Assembly (NCBI RefSeq): GCF_010111755.1
Contig: NC_088963.1
Span: forward strand, 868,001 to 932,000
Reading direction: 5' to 3'
DNA from: Nakaseomyces glabratus
Taxonomy: Eukaryota; Ascomycota; Saccharomycetes; Saccharomycetales; Saccharomycetaceae
Length of the DNA: 64,000 bases
Of this stretch, positions 28,862 through 38,109 are shown one piece after another (the first letter of the stretch is position 1; every line of letters starts with the position of its first letter). The notes beneath the pieces are model-generated. The model saw nothing but the letters and a program-made list of their open reading frames with translations. It did not search any database and was not told where the DNA came from. The translations under genes were made by a program, and so were the position numbers.

Positions 28862-29500
28862 TACAGCGCAATTCTTTGTCTAAGTAATCTTAAATGCCGA
28901 GTCTGCCTTTGTAATGCTGTAGTTCTTGAACTAAATACTGCCAAAAGATCAGTTTGACACTATTCTCGATGTAGCTCATCGATTATTGTTAAACTTTTCA
29001 ATCGTTTTCATACCAGAAAATTTGAGACAGAGAAAATGCCGAACAAAATACAAAGTGAGCTAAAGTATACAGTTAATGGACTGGCTTAAGGAGAATAGTG
29101 GGAGTATGATCACAAATTAACATTAAGGCTTAATACTATAATTGGTTAGAATTTGTAACTCTCAACTGGTAAATAATGAAGGAATGGACAAATTATAAAT
29201 TGGTATATATAAAAATGAATAAAATTATAATTTAATGATGATTGAAAAAAAAAGACTTGCAAAAAGCATTGACACCATAGATTGTCGAAGCTTTCAGTGA
29301 AATGAAATCATAACAGTTCTTGTAACAAGAACAACTATAGCTTAGGGTAATGAGAAAACGCTCCAACACTATAACAGAGACTGTTCGTTCTTGGCCAAGA
29401 TTTTGATCGTTTTGATTTTTATTGTAACATTCAATAGAGGAGCTGGAAAAAACAAATAGAATGATTAAATATCATGAGGTTGGAAGCTTAATGCACAGCA
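28862..29500. promoter_or_regulatory. SNM1 promoter and SNF1 3' flank
   Basis: 639 bp. For SNM1 (minus strand) a PAC core CGATGAG reads on the minus strand at 28981-28975 (about 115 bp before the ATG), and GAAAATTT at 29016-29023 resembles the RRPE that often accompanies PAC. The rest is AT-rich SNF1 3' flank with nothing I can name. Confidence 0.5.
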
Positions 29501-31339
29501 CTAGTTTCCTTGACTGTTTACAGCCAATTCCATGATAAGTTTAGTTGTCAAATGCAAGAATGGGTATGCCGAAAAGGTACTCATCTCATCCTCAGACATA
29601 TTGGTTGAAATAGTTGAGTCACCGTAAGTACTCTCCCAACCGTCAAACTTGAAGTCAACTAAGTAGTTATTAGTTTCTATTTGAAACAATTGAATTACAA
29701 TTTTCATTAGGTTTGGAATTTTCTTAACACCATCTTCGATAAGTCTGGATTCATCTGAATCATACTTCCATCTCACCCTGATAGTCCATAGGTCTTCTTC
29801 AGAAGGCTTTGCCCACTCTGCACCAAGGTTCTTTAATGCAATATAAATCTCACCCATCACATCTAATGGGTAGGAACGGGATCGTATACCAAAATGCCAT
29901 CTTGTCTTTGATTTTTTGGTTACCAAAGGTGATATCTTGGAAGCAGCCGGCAAGCCTTGTGCCAGCATATTTGCACGGTGGATTTGTGGTAAAGAGGTTG
30001 GAAGAATAGAGATTGTGGAGTCCTCTTCCTTTGATTGGTCCATAAACGGAGGTTGGTGGAACGTCCTTTGCTGAGTTACCGAAGAAGCAAGTCTTCTCCC
30101 ACTGTGTTTTTTCTTTTGATCTTCCGATGCCTTCATACCATCACCATTCTGCTGGAATGTTGGAGGAGATTGCGAAAGGAACGTATCCAGTTCTTGTGTT
30201 ACATTATTATCTTGCTTCATGTCCTTGATCAAAGACTTGTTGTCCTTAATCAGAATGTATGCATTTCTTATCTCGTTATAAGCTGGTGTATCTTCAGAGG
30301 ATTCCAAGGCTTCGTAAATTTCATCCTTATCATATCCCATGGTCTTCGATAGAGTAACAACCATTTCGTCGTCAATCTCTTCCACATTTTCTTCATTTCC
30401 TGACTTTTTGTTGAACTGTTCTTGCTGTTTCAAATCCTGTGGGACTAAATACTCTGCCAGATCAACTTTGAACCATTCATCCTGCATTATTTCATGGATA
30501 CTTATTCTGTTCAATGGGTTAACAATAAGCATTCTCTTAATAAGATCAGAAGCTCCAGGTGACAAAAACTTTGGCAAAGTGTAGACACCGTTGCTAATGT
30601 TCTTGAACAACACTGGAATGCTTTCATCATCGAAGGGCAAACGACGACAAAGCATGACATATAAAATGACACCGCAGGACCACACATCGACTTCAGGACC
30701 TGCATACAGTTTCCCACTAATAACCTCTGGTGCCGCGTAATTTGGTGAACCACAAGAAGTCTTCAAGAAGTTACCATCTGTCATGATATTAGACAAACCG
30801 AAATCGGCAATCTTGACATTCAAGTGTTCGTCCAACAACAAGTTCTCCGGCTTCAAGTCTCTATGTACAATCTTATGTCTGTGGCAGTACTCTACTGCAC
30901 TGATAATCTGCTGGAAGAACCTCCTGGCCTCCTGCTCACTCATCTTATTCCTCTGCACAATGTAATCGAACAACTCATTGCCTGCATACTCGATAACCAT
31001 GATAATTTCGTCCTTAGACTTGATGACATCATACAGTTTGATGATATGTGGGTGTCTCAGCAACCTCAGGTACGATATCTCACGCTCAATACGGCCTTGC
31101 ATATCAGACTTGGCCAACACTTTCTTGTTAATGATCTTCAATGCCACTTTCTGCCCAGTGGTTACATGGTATGCCAGCTTCACTTTACCAAAGGAACCTT
31201 CTCCAAGCGTCTTCACAATTTGGTAATTACCAACACGAGAACCATCAGCCAGCGAGGACACCTTGTTGCTCACATAGGACCCATTAGAATGGTGGTGATG
31301 GTGGTGATGGTGGTGGTGATGATGCTCCTTGTTCTCCAT
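29501..31339 (-). CDS. SNF1: AMP-activated protein kinase catalytic subunit Snf1
   Basis: The glucose-derepression kinase. I start at the ATG at 31339 (612 residues); the frame extends 11 codons upstream only from a TTG, and 612 is the length I recall for C. glabrata Snf1. Residues 6-17 are a run of 12 histidines. The kinase domain starts near residue 38 with GEGSFGKV; the catalytic lysine is K68, HRDLKPEN has D161, the DFG motif follows, and the activation-loop threonine is T194 in LKTSCGSPN, each 16 positions lower than in S. cerevisiae. A UBA-like autoinhibitory segment and the C-terminal alpha-subunit domain (TRWHFGIRSRSYPLDVMGEI, ending in TKLIMELAVNSQ) follow. Kinase regulation by Reg1-Glc7 dephosphorylation is known for the family. 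Confidence 0.98.
   Translation of the reverse strand: MENKEHHHHHHHHHHHHSNGSYVSNKVSSLADGSRVGNYQIVKTLGEGSFGKVKLAYHVTTGQKVALKIINKKVLAKSDMQGRIEREISYLRLLRHPHIIKLYDVIKSKDEIIMVIEYAGNELFDYIVQRNKMSEQEARRFFQQIISAVEYCHRHKIVHRDLKPENLLLDEHLNVKIADFGLSNIMTDGNFLKTSCGSPNYAAPEVISGKLYAGPEVDVWSCGVILYVMLCRRLPFDDESIPVLFKNISNGVYTLPKFLSPGASDLIKRMLIVNPLNRISIHEIMQDEWFKVDLAEYLVPQDLKQQEQFNKKSGNEENVEEIDDEMVVTLSKTMGYDKDEIYEALESSEDTPAYNEIRNAYILIKDNKSLIKDMKQDNNVTQELDTFLSQSPPTFQQNGDGMKASEDQKKKHSGRRLASSVTQQRTFHQPPFMDQSKEEDSTISILPTSLPQIHRANMLAQGLPAASKISPLVTKKSKTRWHFGIRSRSYPLDVMGEIYIALKNLGAEWAKPSEEDLWTIRVRWKYDSDESRLIEDGVKKIPNLMKIVIQLFQIETNNYLVDFKFDGWESTYGDSTISTNMSEDEMSTFSAYPFLHLTTKLIMELAVNSQGN
31302..31328 (-). repeat. Poly-histidine tract at the Snf1 N-terminus
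   Basis: Twelve histidine codons in a row, alternating between CAT and CAC in an irregular order, so the DNA is not a pure trinucleotide repeat. S. cerevisiae Snf1 has 13 histidines at the same place, where a role in pH sensing has been proposed. Confidence 0.85.
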
Positions 31340-31713
31340 TTTCCCCGTCACAGTCGCAAACTTATAACTCAACAGAAAGAACTTCTAGTAATATACACTA
31401 AGTTGAAAACTTACTCTTCTTCAATAGTTGTGCAAATCACAGAGAGGACAAAGGCCATTCCCCCCTCTCCATCCCAAGCTTTTTAGCTTCGTTGCGAGTC
31501 CATTCGAGCCCAACTTGTCATGGAACTAATGAGGGAAAACGTGATAGGAGCAACAGCACCTGGACCCTTGCCACAATGATATCGTAATCGTATAATGGCC
31601 CAATTGTGCCTATATATATGACTATTTAGATTGCTACCTTGCCAGCGAGCCTAGTGTTGTTTTGGTCTATATAGGCCCTTTCCAAGCGATAACCTCCAGA
31701 AGAGAGAAAAGAC
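31340..31713. promoter_or_regulatory. SNF1 / YDR476C-like divergent promoter
   Basis: 374 bp between divergent genes. TATA-like TATATATATG near 31611-31620 and CTATATAGG near 31668 lie upstream of the plus-strand gene. No operator that I can name. Confidence 0.4.
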
Positions 31714-32346
31714 ATGGACGCAGCGGATATTGCCAAGTGGAACACTGAGCGTGCACACAACTTGAAGGATATACTGTGCGTATATGGGAAAGTGAAGCAG
31801 AGGCCCTATGCCGTGAAGCTACAAGGTGTAGACGCGCAGGCGATGGAGCTGAACTTCAAGAACCACGAGTCTGACACGCAGATGACGAAGTTCGTCGACA
31901 TCAGGGACCAATTGGAAGGGGTGTCCCCTGACTACAACGAAGTGGTCATGTCCCTGGCACGCCAGAGCGCCCGCAAGCTGAACAAGAGCTTCAACAAGCT
32001 GGACAAAGTGCTGTACCCGTGTGGGGTCGCCGACTTGCTAGTGATCCTCGCCGTGTTGCTGCCTCCACTGTGCTACTTGTACAGGCCCTTGCTGCACTGG
32101 CTGTTCCCACCGCAGGTGCCAGTGCTGGGCCAGCTGGGCCAGCTAGTAGACTCAGACTACCGCTTGCTCGCAGTCATCGTGCTCGAGTTCGCCATCCACG
32201 CAGGTGAAGTGTACCTCGGCCTGTGGCCCTTGCTCCACTACTACAGAATCACCGAGTCGCCGGACCTGCTTATAGAATACACACTGTTCGGCTTGCTCGA
32301 GGGCTACGGACCCATCCGTAGACTGAAATCCCTCCAGTGGGACTAA
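31714..32346 (+). CDS. ER-type membrane protein of unknown function, YDR476C-like
   Basis: A 210-residue protein at the position of S. cerevisiae YDR476C (224 residues), reported at the ER with unknown function. Residues 1-85 (AHNLKDILCVYGKVKQRPYA, then MTKFVDIRDQLEGVSPDYNEVV) look like the DUF2470 fold known from haem-binding and pyridoxamine-oxidase-like proteins; this is from recollection. Two hydrophobic regions, about 100-133 (GVADLLVILAVLLPPLCYLY) and 151-179 (LLAVIVLEFAIHAGEVYLGL), suggest two membrane hairpins or spans. Codons are unusually GC-rich compared with SNF1 and PRP3. The gene is divergent from SNF1 and 215 bp upstream of JIP4. Synteny is the main argument. Confidence 0.8.
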   Translation: MDAADIAKWNTERAHNLKDILCVYGKVKQRPYAVKLQGVDAQAMELNFKNHESDTQMTKFVDIRDQLEGVSPDYNEVVMSLARQSARKLNKSFNKLDKVLYPCGVADLLVILAVLLPPLCYLYRPLLHWLFPPQVPVLGQLGQLVDSDYRLLAVIVLEFAIHAGEVYLGLWPLLHYYRITESPDLLIEYTLFGLLEGYGPIRRLKSLQWD

Positions 32347-32392
32347 TACTATGTACATATATATGCTATGTTAATGCTTATTGCCTGGCAAC

Positions 32393-32421
32393 TGAAAAAT
32401 TGTGAAATTTTAGCTCATCGC
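32393..32421. promoter_or_regulatory. RRPE-like and PAC elements upstream of JIP4
   Basis: TGAAAAATT at 32393-32401 resembles RRPE, and CTCATCGC at 32414-32421 is an exact PAC octamer on the minus strand, about 140 bp upstream of the JIP4 ATG. The pair is the usual signature of growth-regulated ribosome-biogenesis promoters; its use by JIP4 is inferred. Confidence 0.5.
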
Positions 32422-32561
32422 ATTTTCTCGGCGAAAGGGATTCGCCAACGTGAAAATCCTTCTGACTTATAGAAGGAGACATACGGATCACATATATTGC
32501 CAGTTGATCTGTTCTCCTTGCTGGTCCTACATCAGCGTCGAGCACGTATACTAAAAATAAA

Positions 32562-35114
32562 ATGGAGCAGGACGAGAGCTTGAGGAGTTTCTACCGGCGG
32601 GTCAAAGTGTACAGGCGGAGCGTGGGTGACGGGGAGCCTGGCCTCGGTGGTGATATTGGGAACTTGGACTCGCGGTTGTGCGAGTCTGAGTCTGCGCTTT
32701 CAGGCAACGACAGTCTGGAGCCTGGCACACCTGTTCTGGATGCAGTGGACGGGCGCAAGAAGCAGCGGAGCGTCAGCGTGCGGGCCAATGCGAAGGTGAG
32801 ACCGTGTGTGTCGTTCAACACAGTACCGCTACCCAGCAAGCATACGCTGCTGGACGAGTACGAACAGGACTTCCCCGGTGTCCAGCTGTTTCCGCAGGAG
32901 TATACCATGGAGGAATACTACGACGACGAGAGTGGGTATGTCTCCGAGGATAATCAAAACTATATGCTGCACAACAGCTACATAACACCGGAGATAGTTG
33001 AAAGACTGAACAAGAATGCCACCACGAGGAGCTCATCTCCACCTCCTCTGGACAGGGAATATCCATCAGCCGGAAAACAAAAGAAAATGTCCTCGAAGCA
33101 GCAGGCAAACATCACCAAGATGTTCAAGATCGCCAAGAATGGTAGGATTGTGAGGGAGGATTATCCCAGCAGACCTACTTTGGTCAACGATGCCTTTATC
33201 TTGAACAGGGATCTTAACGATTGGCACAATACTTGGAGAAGCAGACGGCACACCATCGAGCAGAGGAAAGAGGACCTGTCTGAGACCTTCGAGTACCCAC
33301 AGTTGTTGTTCCCACAACAGACAAAGCCCTCTGAACCCGTGATTATGATGGGTGAGGATTACAAGCCACTGACCAAAGAACAAAGAAAGAAAGAGAAGAT
33401 CATCCACAAGAAAATCGAGTCGACTAGTGGCCCTCGTGTGGTCTTGTGCCACATAAGTGGCAAGCGCCATACATGGGTCGGCCTGGATTGGACCATAAAG
33501 AGGCTGAGTAATGATGGTGACCATATCGTTGTGCTTGCACACATTCCAAGGATGATATCAAGTAGACGTTTAATCACCAGTGCTTCTGCTTCTAGATCAA
33601 GATCCAGGACAAGGTCAAGAAGTCGGGACGTAAATAGGAAGGCGTATAACAAAGGTGACTATGAAGCTAGTGCATTTTCATTGGGGCAAGATAACAACGA
33701 AAATTTGAACAAGCATGAAGACTTTGTAGAATGGGCATCCGGCTACAGTCAAGAAGATGTAGAGACGACAATGGAGAATATATTCGATTATATTGCCAAC
33801 ATTTTACCCGAGGAGAGATCGGTTAAGATTACTGTTGAAGTGGTGGTAGGTGCTGCATTACATACTATTATTGATGCTACCAATGCTTATCAACCGGACT
33901 TAATGGTTGCTAGCACCCTTAGATGGGAGAGAACAGACAATTTGGTTTTATGGAAGTCAAATTTACTGATTGATAAGCTAGCTACTGTATTCCCCTTACC
34001 ATTGTTTGTCGTTCCAGCAAGACGTATGTTCCTGTTCGAGCATGGACTTGAAGAAGAATCAAAACAGATTGAAATATCGCTAGAAAAGGAAAACATAGAA
34101 ATGGAGAAAGAAAATAATGTCACTGGCGATATTGTTGAGTCTGAGGCTGATAAAAAAATTGTACCACCGAAAAGGATAGGAACTATAGGTCCACCTGAGA
34201 GAAGACTAGTTGGTGCTGATTCATTCACTGCTGGTTTCAATATGAAGCGTCCATCTTTGGGTACTTCTGTAAGTGCACCAATTGCTGAAAACGTATTTGA
34301 AGAAGAATCAGGGTCCGAAACTGGATCTGATGTAGATAGTGAATTATCTGATTTATCTTCGGATGAAGGAAACGACAAATTAACGGTCAGAGAGAAACTT
34401 CACTTGAAAGCAAGATCCTATCGTTTACAAACTGCCCAATATTTGAAAGATCTTGATAACAACAAAAGTATATCACACGAGGAGATTCAAATTAAAAAGG
34501 TGGAAACGATCATAAATCAAACTATCAAATTCTCTTTGGCCATAGAAGATCTTGGCAGTGAGAGTGATGATGATGATGATGTCGGTTTGACTAAATTGAA
34601 GCGGGTTATAACTGGTGGTGCTGTACTTAATCCACAGAGTGGATCGAAAAAATCCATGCTAAGTGTACTTGATAACCCTAAAACTACAAGGAAAAAGAAG
34701 TCTTTGAGTGCAACAACCAGCGGTGTGTCAGGAAATAGGGTTCCTAGATCTTCTCAAATTAAGTTTGCGTCATCGGTTAAACACAAAGATGGCAATAATG
34801 CCCTGGGGAATTCAGTCGTCCATACGAAGCCGCAAATTCAAGTGCATGCCGCTTCTGAAGATTCTTCACCAAAATTGACTCCTATTAGATCTTATAACAC
34901 AGGATCATCAAATCAAGCTGGATTAAAGACTATGAAGAGTAATAATTCTCTAAGGAGAGTAAAATCCAATGATTCTTCTAGAATATCACAATCATCCAAA
35001 AAATCGAGTAGCAGCACCTCCAGTGGAGGCTTTATGTCTCTGTTCAAGGGTAAATCAAAGGAACGCTCTGAATCGCCCTCATCTAAACGTAAATCCGGAT
35101 TGAAGTTCTGGTGA
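32562..35114 (+). CDS. JIP4: Jip4-like phosphoprotein with a universal-stress-protein-like domain
   Basis: An 850-residue protein matching S. cerevisiae JIP4 (YDR475C, 876 residues), whose function is poorly known. A USP-like alpha/beta domain is split in two: about 292-330 (RVVLCHISGKRHTWVGLDW, then DHIVVLAHIPR) and about 395-485 (ITVEVVVGAALHTIIDATNA, PDLMVASTLRW, FPLPLFVVPARRMF). An Arg/Ser-rich insert (SRSRSRTRSRSRD) lies between. The N- and C-terminal thirds are acidic, Ser-rich and disordered, with a basic end (KERSESPSSKRKSGLKFW). The first 150 codons are much more GC-rich than the rest. Upstream are an RRPE-like and a PAC element (32393-32421). No catalytic residue is evident. Confidence 0.85.
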   Translation: MEQDESLRSFYRRVKVYRRSVGDGEPGLGGDIGNLDSRLCESESALSGNDSLEPGTPVLDAVDGRKKQRSVSVRANAKVRPCVSFNTVPLPSKHTLLDEYEQDFPGVQLFPQEYTMEEYYDDESGYVSEDNQNYMLHNSYITPEIVERLNKNATTRSSSPPPLDREYPSAGKQKKMSSKQQANITKMFKIAKNGRIVREDYPSRPTLVNDAFILNRDLNDWHNTWRSRRHTIEQRKEDLSETFEYPQLLFPQQTKPSEPVIMMGEDYKPLTKEQRKKEKIIHKKIESTSGPRVVLCHISGKRHTWVGLDWTIKRLSNDGDHIVVLAHIPRMISSRRLITSASASRSRSRTRSRSRDVNRKAYNKGDYEASAFSLGQDNNENLNKHEDFVEWASGYSQEDVETTMENIFDYIANILPEERSVKITVEVVVGAALHTIIDATNAYQPDLMVASTLRWERTDNLVLWKSNLLIDKLATVFPLPLFVVPARRMFLFEHGLEEESKQIEISLEKENIEMEKENNVTGDIVESEADKKIVPPKRIGTIGPPERRLVGADSFTAGFNMKRPSLGTSVSAPIAENVFEEESGSETGSDVDSELSDLSSDEGNDKLTVREKLHLKARSYRLQTAQYLKDLDNNKSISHEEIQIKKVETIINQTIKFSLAIEDLGSESDDDDDVGLTKLKRVITGGAVLNPQSGSKKSMLSVLDNPKTTRKKKSLSATTSGVSGNRVPRSSQIKFASSVKHKDGNNALGNSVVHTKPQIQVHAASEDSSPKLTPIRSYNTGSSNQAGLKTMKSNNSLRRVKSNDSSRISQSSKKSSSSTSSGGFMSLFKGKSKERSESPSSKRKSGLKFW

Positions 35115-35663
35115 ATGGTTTTTAATAGCAGGCTCTTTAATTTCTCGTTTTAACGCAAGTTCATGACCGTATTGTTTTCTATTCATGATAATCTTTATGT
35201 TTTTCTTATTCATCGAACATCTCAAATGATTTTGGCCGTAAAAGTACATACTGTCATCTATTGGCCACAGACAACCAATATGTATTTAGTTTTATTTATT
35301 TTCTTGTTATTTATTTTTTGTTTTCCTCTGACTAATTATTTTAAATGAACTTTAAATTTGAATCTTTCAAAATAAGTGAACCATAACTTTATATATTTAT
35401 AATAAATACGATTATTATTTTACAATAATCACCAGAAATATATAGCATTCAAGAATCGGTCATCACTATAACTAATCATTTCTAGAAGACTTTTAAGATA
35501 TTGAATCACTTGCCGAATCCCGAGCTCATCGCAAAAATTATGATTAAAAAATATCGAATAACATCTAACATCATAGGTACTTCAATATAACAAACAGGTT
35601 CATCAAAAAGTAAAGATAGAAAAAAAGGAGCTACCAGTAGGTCTGGTGTTTATCTAATTATCA
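35115..35663. promoter_or_regulatory. JIP4-PRP3 intergenic region
   Basis: 549 bp, T-rich JIP4 3' flank then the PRP3 promoter. An exact PAC octamer reads on the minus strand at 35532-35525, about 130 bp before the PRP3 ATG. Nothing else recognised. Confidence 0.45.
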
Positions 35664-37034
35664 ATGCCTCCCAAGAACACAACCAGCAGGAAGCCTCGGT
35701 CCGGAAGAGGGTTAGATGTTGAGTTACACCCAGCTTTGGCATCTAGTAATGCTAATATCATCAAAGCACAACAGAAGCAAGTGAATCCCTACTTGTCAGA
35801 TATTGGACAACAGAATGGTAAAGTGTTTAAGAAATACAAGGATGGTCTCCGATTTTATAAGAAAGGTGAGATTAGTGCCCAATTACATAAGGAAAGAGAG
35901 GAATTGGCAAGGAGATTGAAGGAAGAAGAACTAAGAGCTGCAGCAGAGAAGGCTCATCGTGTATCCTTGGCAGAGCAAAAACGGGAAAGAATTGCTAATG
36001 CTGAGATTCCTGATGATAGCATTGGCGAGGAGTTATATATGCAAAGGTTCAAAGATATCCCAAACTATGAATGGTGGGATGAGAGCTACTTGGATAAGTC
36101 TGGCAACATTCTTCCTAAATACACTACTGAATACCCAGAAGATATGGACTCAGATTACGACTCTGATGATATGAATTCTGGCGTAGAATGTATGAAGTCT
36201 CAGACGGAAGAAACGGGCCCACCTTCAATAAGATATGTGCAACACCCAGTCCCAATAAAAATACCGGAAGAAATAACTGCTCCCAAGATGTACCTAACAA
36301 AACTAGAACACAAAAAAGCTAGAAGAAGGAATCGGAAGCTTCAAAGAGAGGAGAAAATGGCTAAGGTCCAATTGGGTCTTGAACCTAAGCCAGAAACCAA
36401 AGTCAAATTGAGTAATATGATGAATGTACTTGATAATAACAAAAATATAAGTGATCCAACTGCGTGGGAAAATATGGTAAAAGATCAAATCGAAGAGAGA
36501 AGACAACGACATATACAAGAGAATGAAAAACGACACGAAGAAGCAGTTCTGCGGAAGAAATCAAAGGTTAGCGACCAAATCGAAGGTTCAGAAGATCTTT
36601 TTTGTAAGGCCTTCTATTTCCAAAGCTTACAAAATCCAAAAATAAGATACAAACTGAAAATGAATAGTCAGCAGTTGAATTTAAAGGGATTCTGTTTAAG
36701 GGTAGGTGAAGGTGGCCCTGGAATTATTGTTGTGATTGGTAAGGAAAAATCATGTAACTTTTATAAGAAGCTTGTATGCACAAGAATAAAATGGAATGAA
36801 AATTTTAAGATAAAGGATGCCACTAACAATGGAGAATTAATAGATATGACCGGAAATTATGCTGTTGAAATATGGGATGGTTTGCTAAAAGAAACGAAAC
36901 TTCGCAATTGGTTTATGAAAATATGCCAAACTGAAGATGAGATGAAGAATATTCTTCAGCAGAATGATGCATTAAGTTTTTTCAACCTATTTATAGAAAA
37001 CAAAGCAGAAAACACAAATTTATCACAGCAGTAG
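35664..37034 (+). CDS. PRP3: U4/U6 snRNP splicing factor Prp3
   Basis: A 456-residue spliceosome protein (S. cerevisiae 469) that binds the U4/U6 duplex and its 3' overhang in the tri-snRNP and leaves during activation. The N-terminus is basic (NTTSRKPRSGRG). The conserved PRP3 core reads NPYLSDIGQQNGKVFKKYKDGLRFYKKGE early and PNYEWWDESYL near residue 135. Helical, lysine-rich segments (LEHKKARRRNRKLQREEK) mark the U4/U6-binding region. The C-terminal ferredoxin-like DUF1115 domain starts near 315 (CKAFYFQSLQNPKIRYKLKM, then FYKKLVCTRIKWNENFKI). Position after JIP4 matches YDR473C. The first ATG follows an A-rich leader. Confidence 0.94.
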   Translation: MPPKNTTSRKPRSGRGLDVELHPALASSNANIIKAQQKQVNPYLSDIGQQNGKVFKKYKDGLRFYKKGEISAQLHKEREELARRLKEEELRAAAEKAHRVSLAEQKRERIANAEIPDDSIGEELYMQRFKDIPNYEWWDESYLDKSGNILPKYTTEYPEDMDSDYDSDDMNSGVECMKSQTEETGPPSIRYVQHPVPIKIPEEITAPKMYLTKLEHKKARRRNRKLQREEKMAKVQLGLEPKPETKVKLSNMMNVLDNNKNISDPTAWENMVKDQIEERRQRHIQENEKRHEEAVLRKKSKVSDQIEGSEDLFCKAFYFQSLQNPKIRYKLKMNSQQLNLKGFCLRVGEGGPGIIVVIGKEKSCNFYKKLVCTRIKWNENFKIKDATNNGELIDMTGNYAVEIWDGLLKETKLRNWFMKICQTEDEMKNILQQNDALSFFNLFIENKAENTNLSQQ

Positions 37035-37289
37035 AGAACCTCAAGCTGTTAACTTTTTTTTAGTCACTAGACTTCATATTTATAAACTTCCTTAGCATGC
37101 TATGTGCAGTTAAACATGTTTAGACAAAGGCACTGGATTAGATGTACAATTTTTTATAATGAATAATGATTATACAGTCTACATTTCGACCTAACCTAAA
37201 GAGAAATGGCGGCTAATGAAAGTAAAAGAGGTTTTGGGTTCAAAACATATAGCGTTCTAATTTATTTGTCTTAAAATATAAGGTAATAC
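37035..37289. other. PRP3 3' flank
   Basis: 255 bp of AT-rich DNA containing one GCGGCTAA octamer at 37209-37216. In S. cerevisiae the snoRNA gene SNR13 lies next to PRP3; I see no convincing C/D-box pair here. Confidence 0.4.
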
Positions 37290-37371
37290 GGCAACTTGGC
37301 CGAGTGGTTAAGGCGAAAGATTAGAAATCTTTTGGGCTCTGCCCGCGCAGGTTCGAATCCTGCAGTTGTCG
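37290..37371 (+). tRNA. tRNA-Ser(AGA)
   Basis: An 82-nt class II tRNA without intron. The acceptor stem pairs GGCAACT with AGTTGTC, followed by discriminator G. The A box TGGCCGAGTGG and the B box GGTTCGAATCC are intact, a long variable arm (TTGGGCTCTGCCCGC) is present, and the anticodon loop TTAGAAA gives anticodon AGA at 37323-37325, reading UCU and, as inosine, UCC/UCA. A T-rich terminator follows within 10 nt. It is nearly identical to S. cerevisiae tRNA-Ser(AGA). It lies at the junction between the chromosome IV-like and chromosome X-like blocks. Confidence 0.98.
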
Positions 37372-38109
37372 TTACTTTTTTCCTACAATTAACAAACGTT
37401 TTTTTTATGGGTATGGTCTACTGTATTAATATCTAATAGGCTATCTAATACTAAGACTAGTTCGTTGTTGTAACAAAAATACTATTCTGTTATTTTCTTA
37501 TGACCTCAATTGAGACTATTTTAAAATTTAGTTTAGTTTGAATTATTTGAAAGTACACAATTATTTAGACTAAAACATTAAATGTTAAAAGAACTGGATA
37601 AGAGAAAAAGGAAGAAATGTCCGCAATAATGCCGCCTATTTAGTCAAGGTCTTTATTGTTCAGTAATATATATATTTTACTAATGGTGAGCTGTAATGTT
37701 AGTTTGTATGAACATATTTTAGCAACTGGATGAGGGCTTAGACTATAGTCTAAATGAATATATTAATATCTAATAGGAATATGAAAACATGTTAAATACG
37801 GCAGTTAGTCAATTGTTCTCATCGCGATGCGAAGGGTTAATATTCTCAATATTTTATCCAAGGGAACAATTTACCAAACAGGATTCAAATGAATGCTCAT
37901 AATAATTACAAATGTGCAAAAGTTGAGTGTGTAAATAAAGATTAAATGACAATGAGTGTGTGAGCCAAAATGACAAAAGAGATAGAATCACTTCTTAATG
38001 GACTATGGTTGATGTCCCTTCTTTATTTGGAAGCAGTACTAACTTCCTGTCATTTTTTTATATTTTTTTTTCTAATTTTTTATCAAGTACTATGCAATGC
38101 CAGTCAGAT
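37372..38109. other. Intergenic region between the tRNA and SFC1
   Basis: 738 bp without a gene. The Pol III terminator T-run is just after the tRNA. A 17-bp exact direct repeat (TATTAATATCTAATAGG) occurs at 37424-37440 and 37761-37777. An exact PAC octamer on the minus strand is at 37825-37818 with no gene that would obviously use it. Confidence 0.5.

Noticed and set aside
37035..37289. SNR13 snoRNA expected next to PRP3
   Set aside because: No convincing C box and D box pair with flanking complementarity was seen, and the synteny breaks here.
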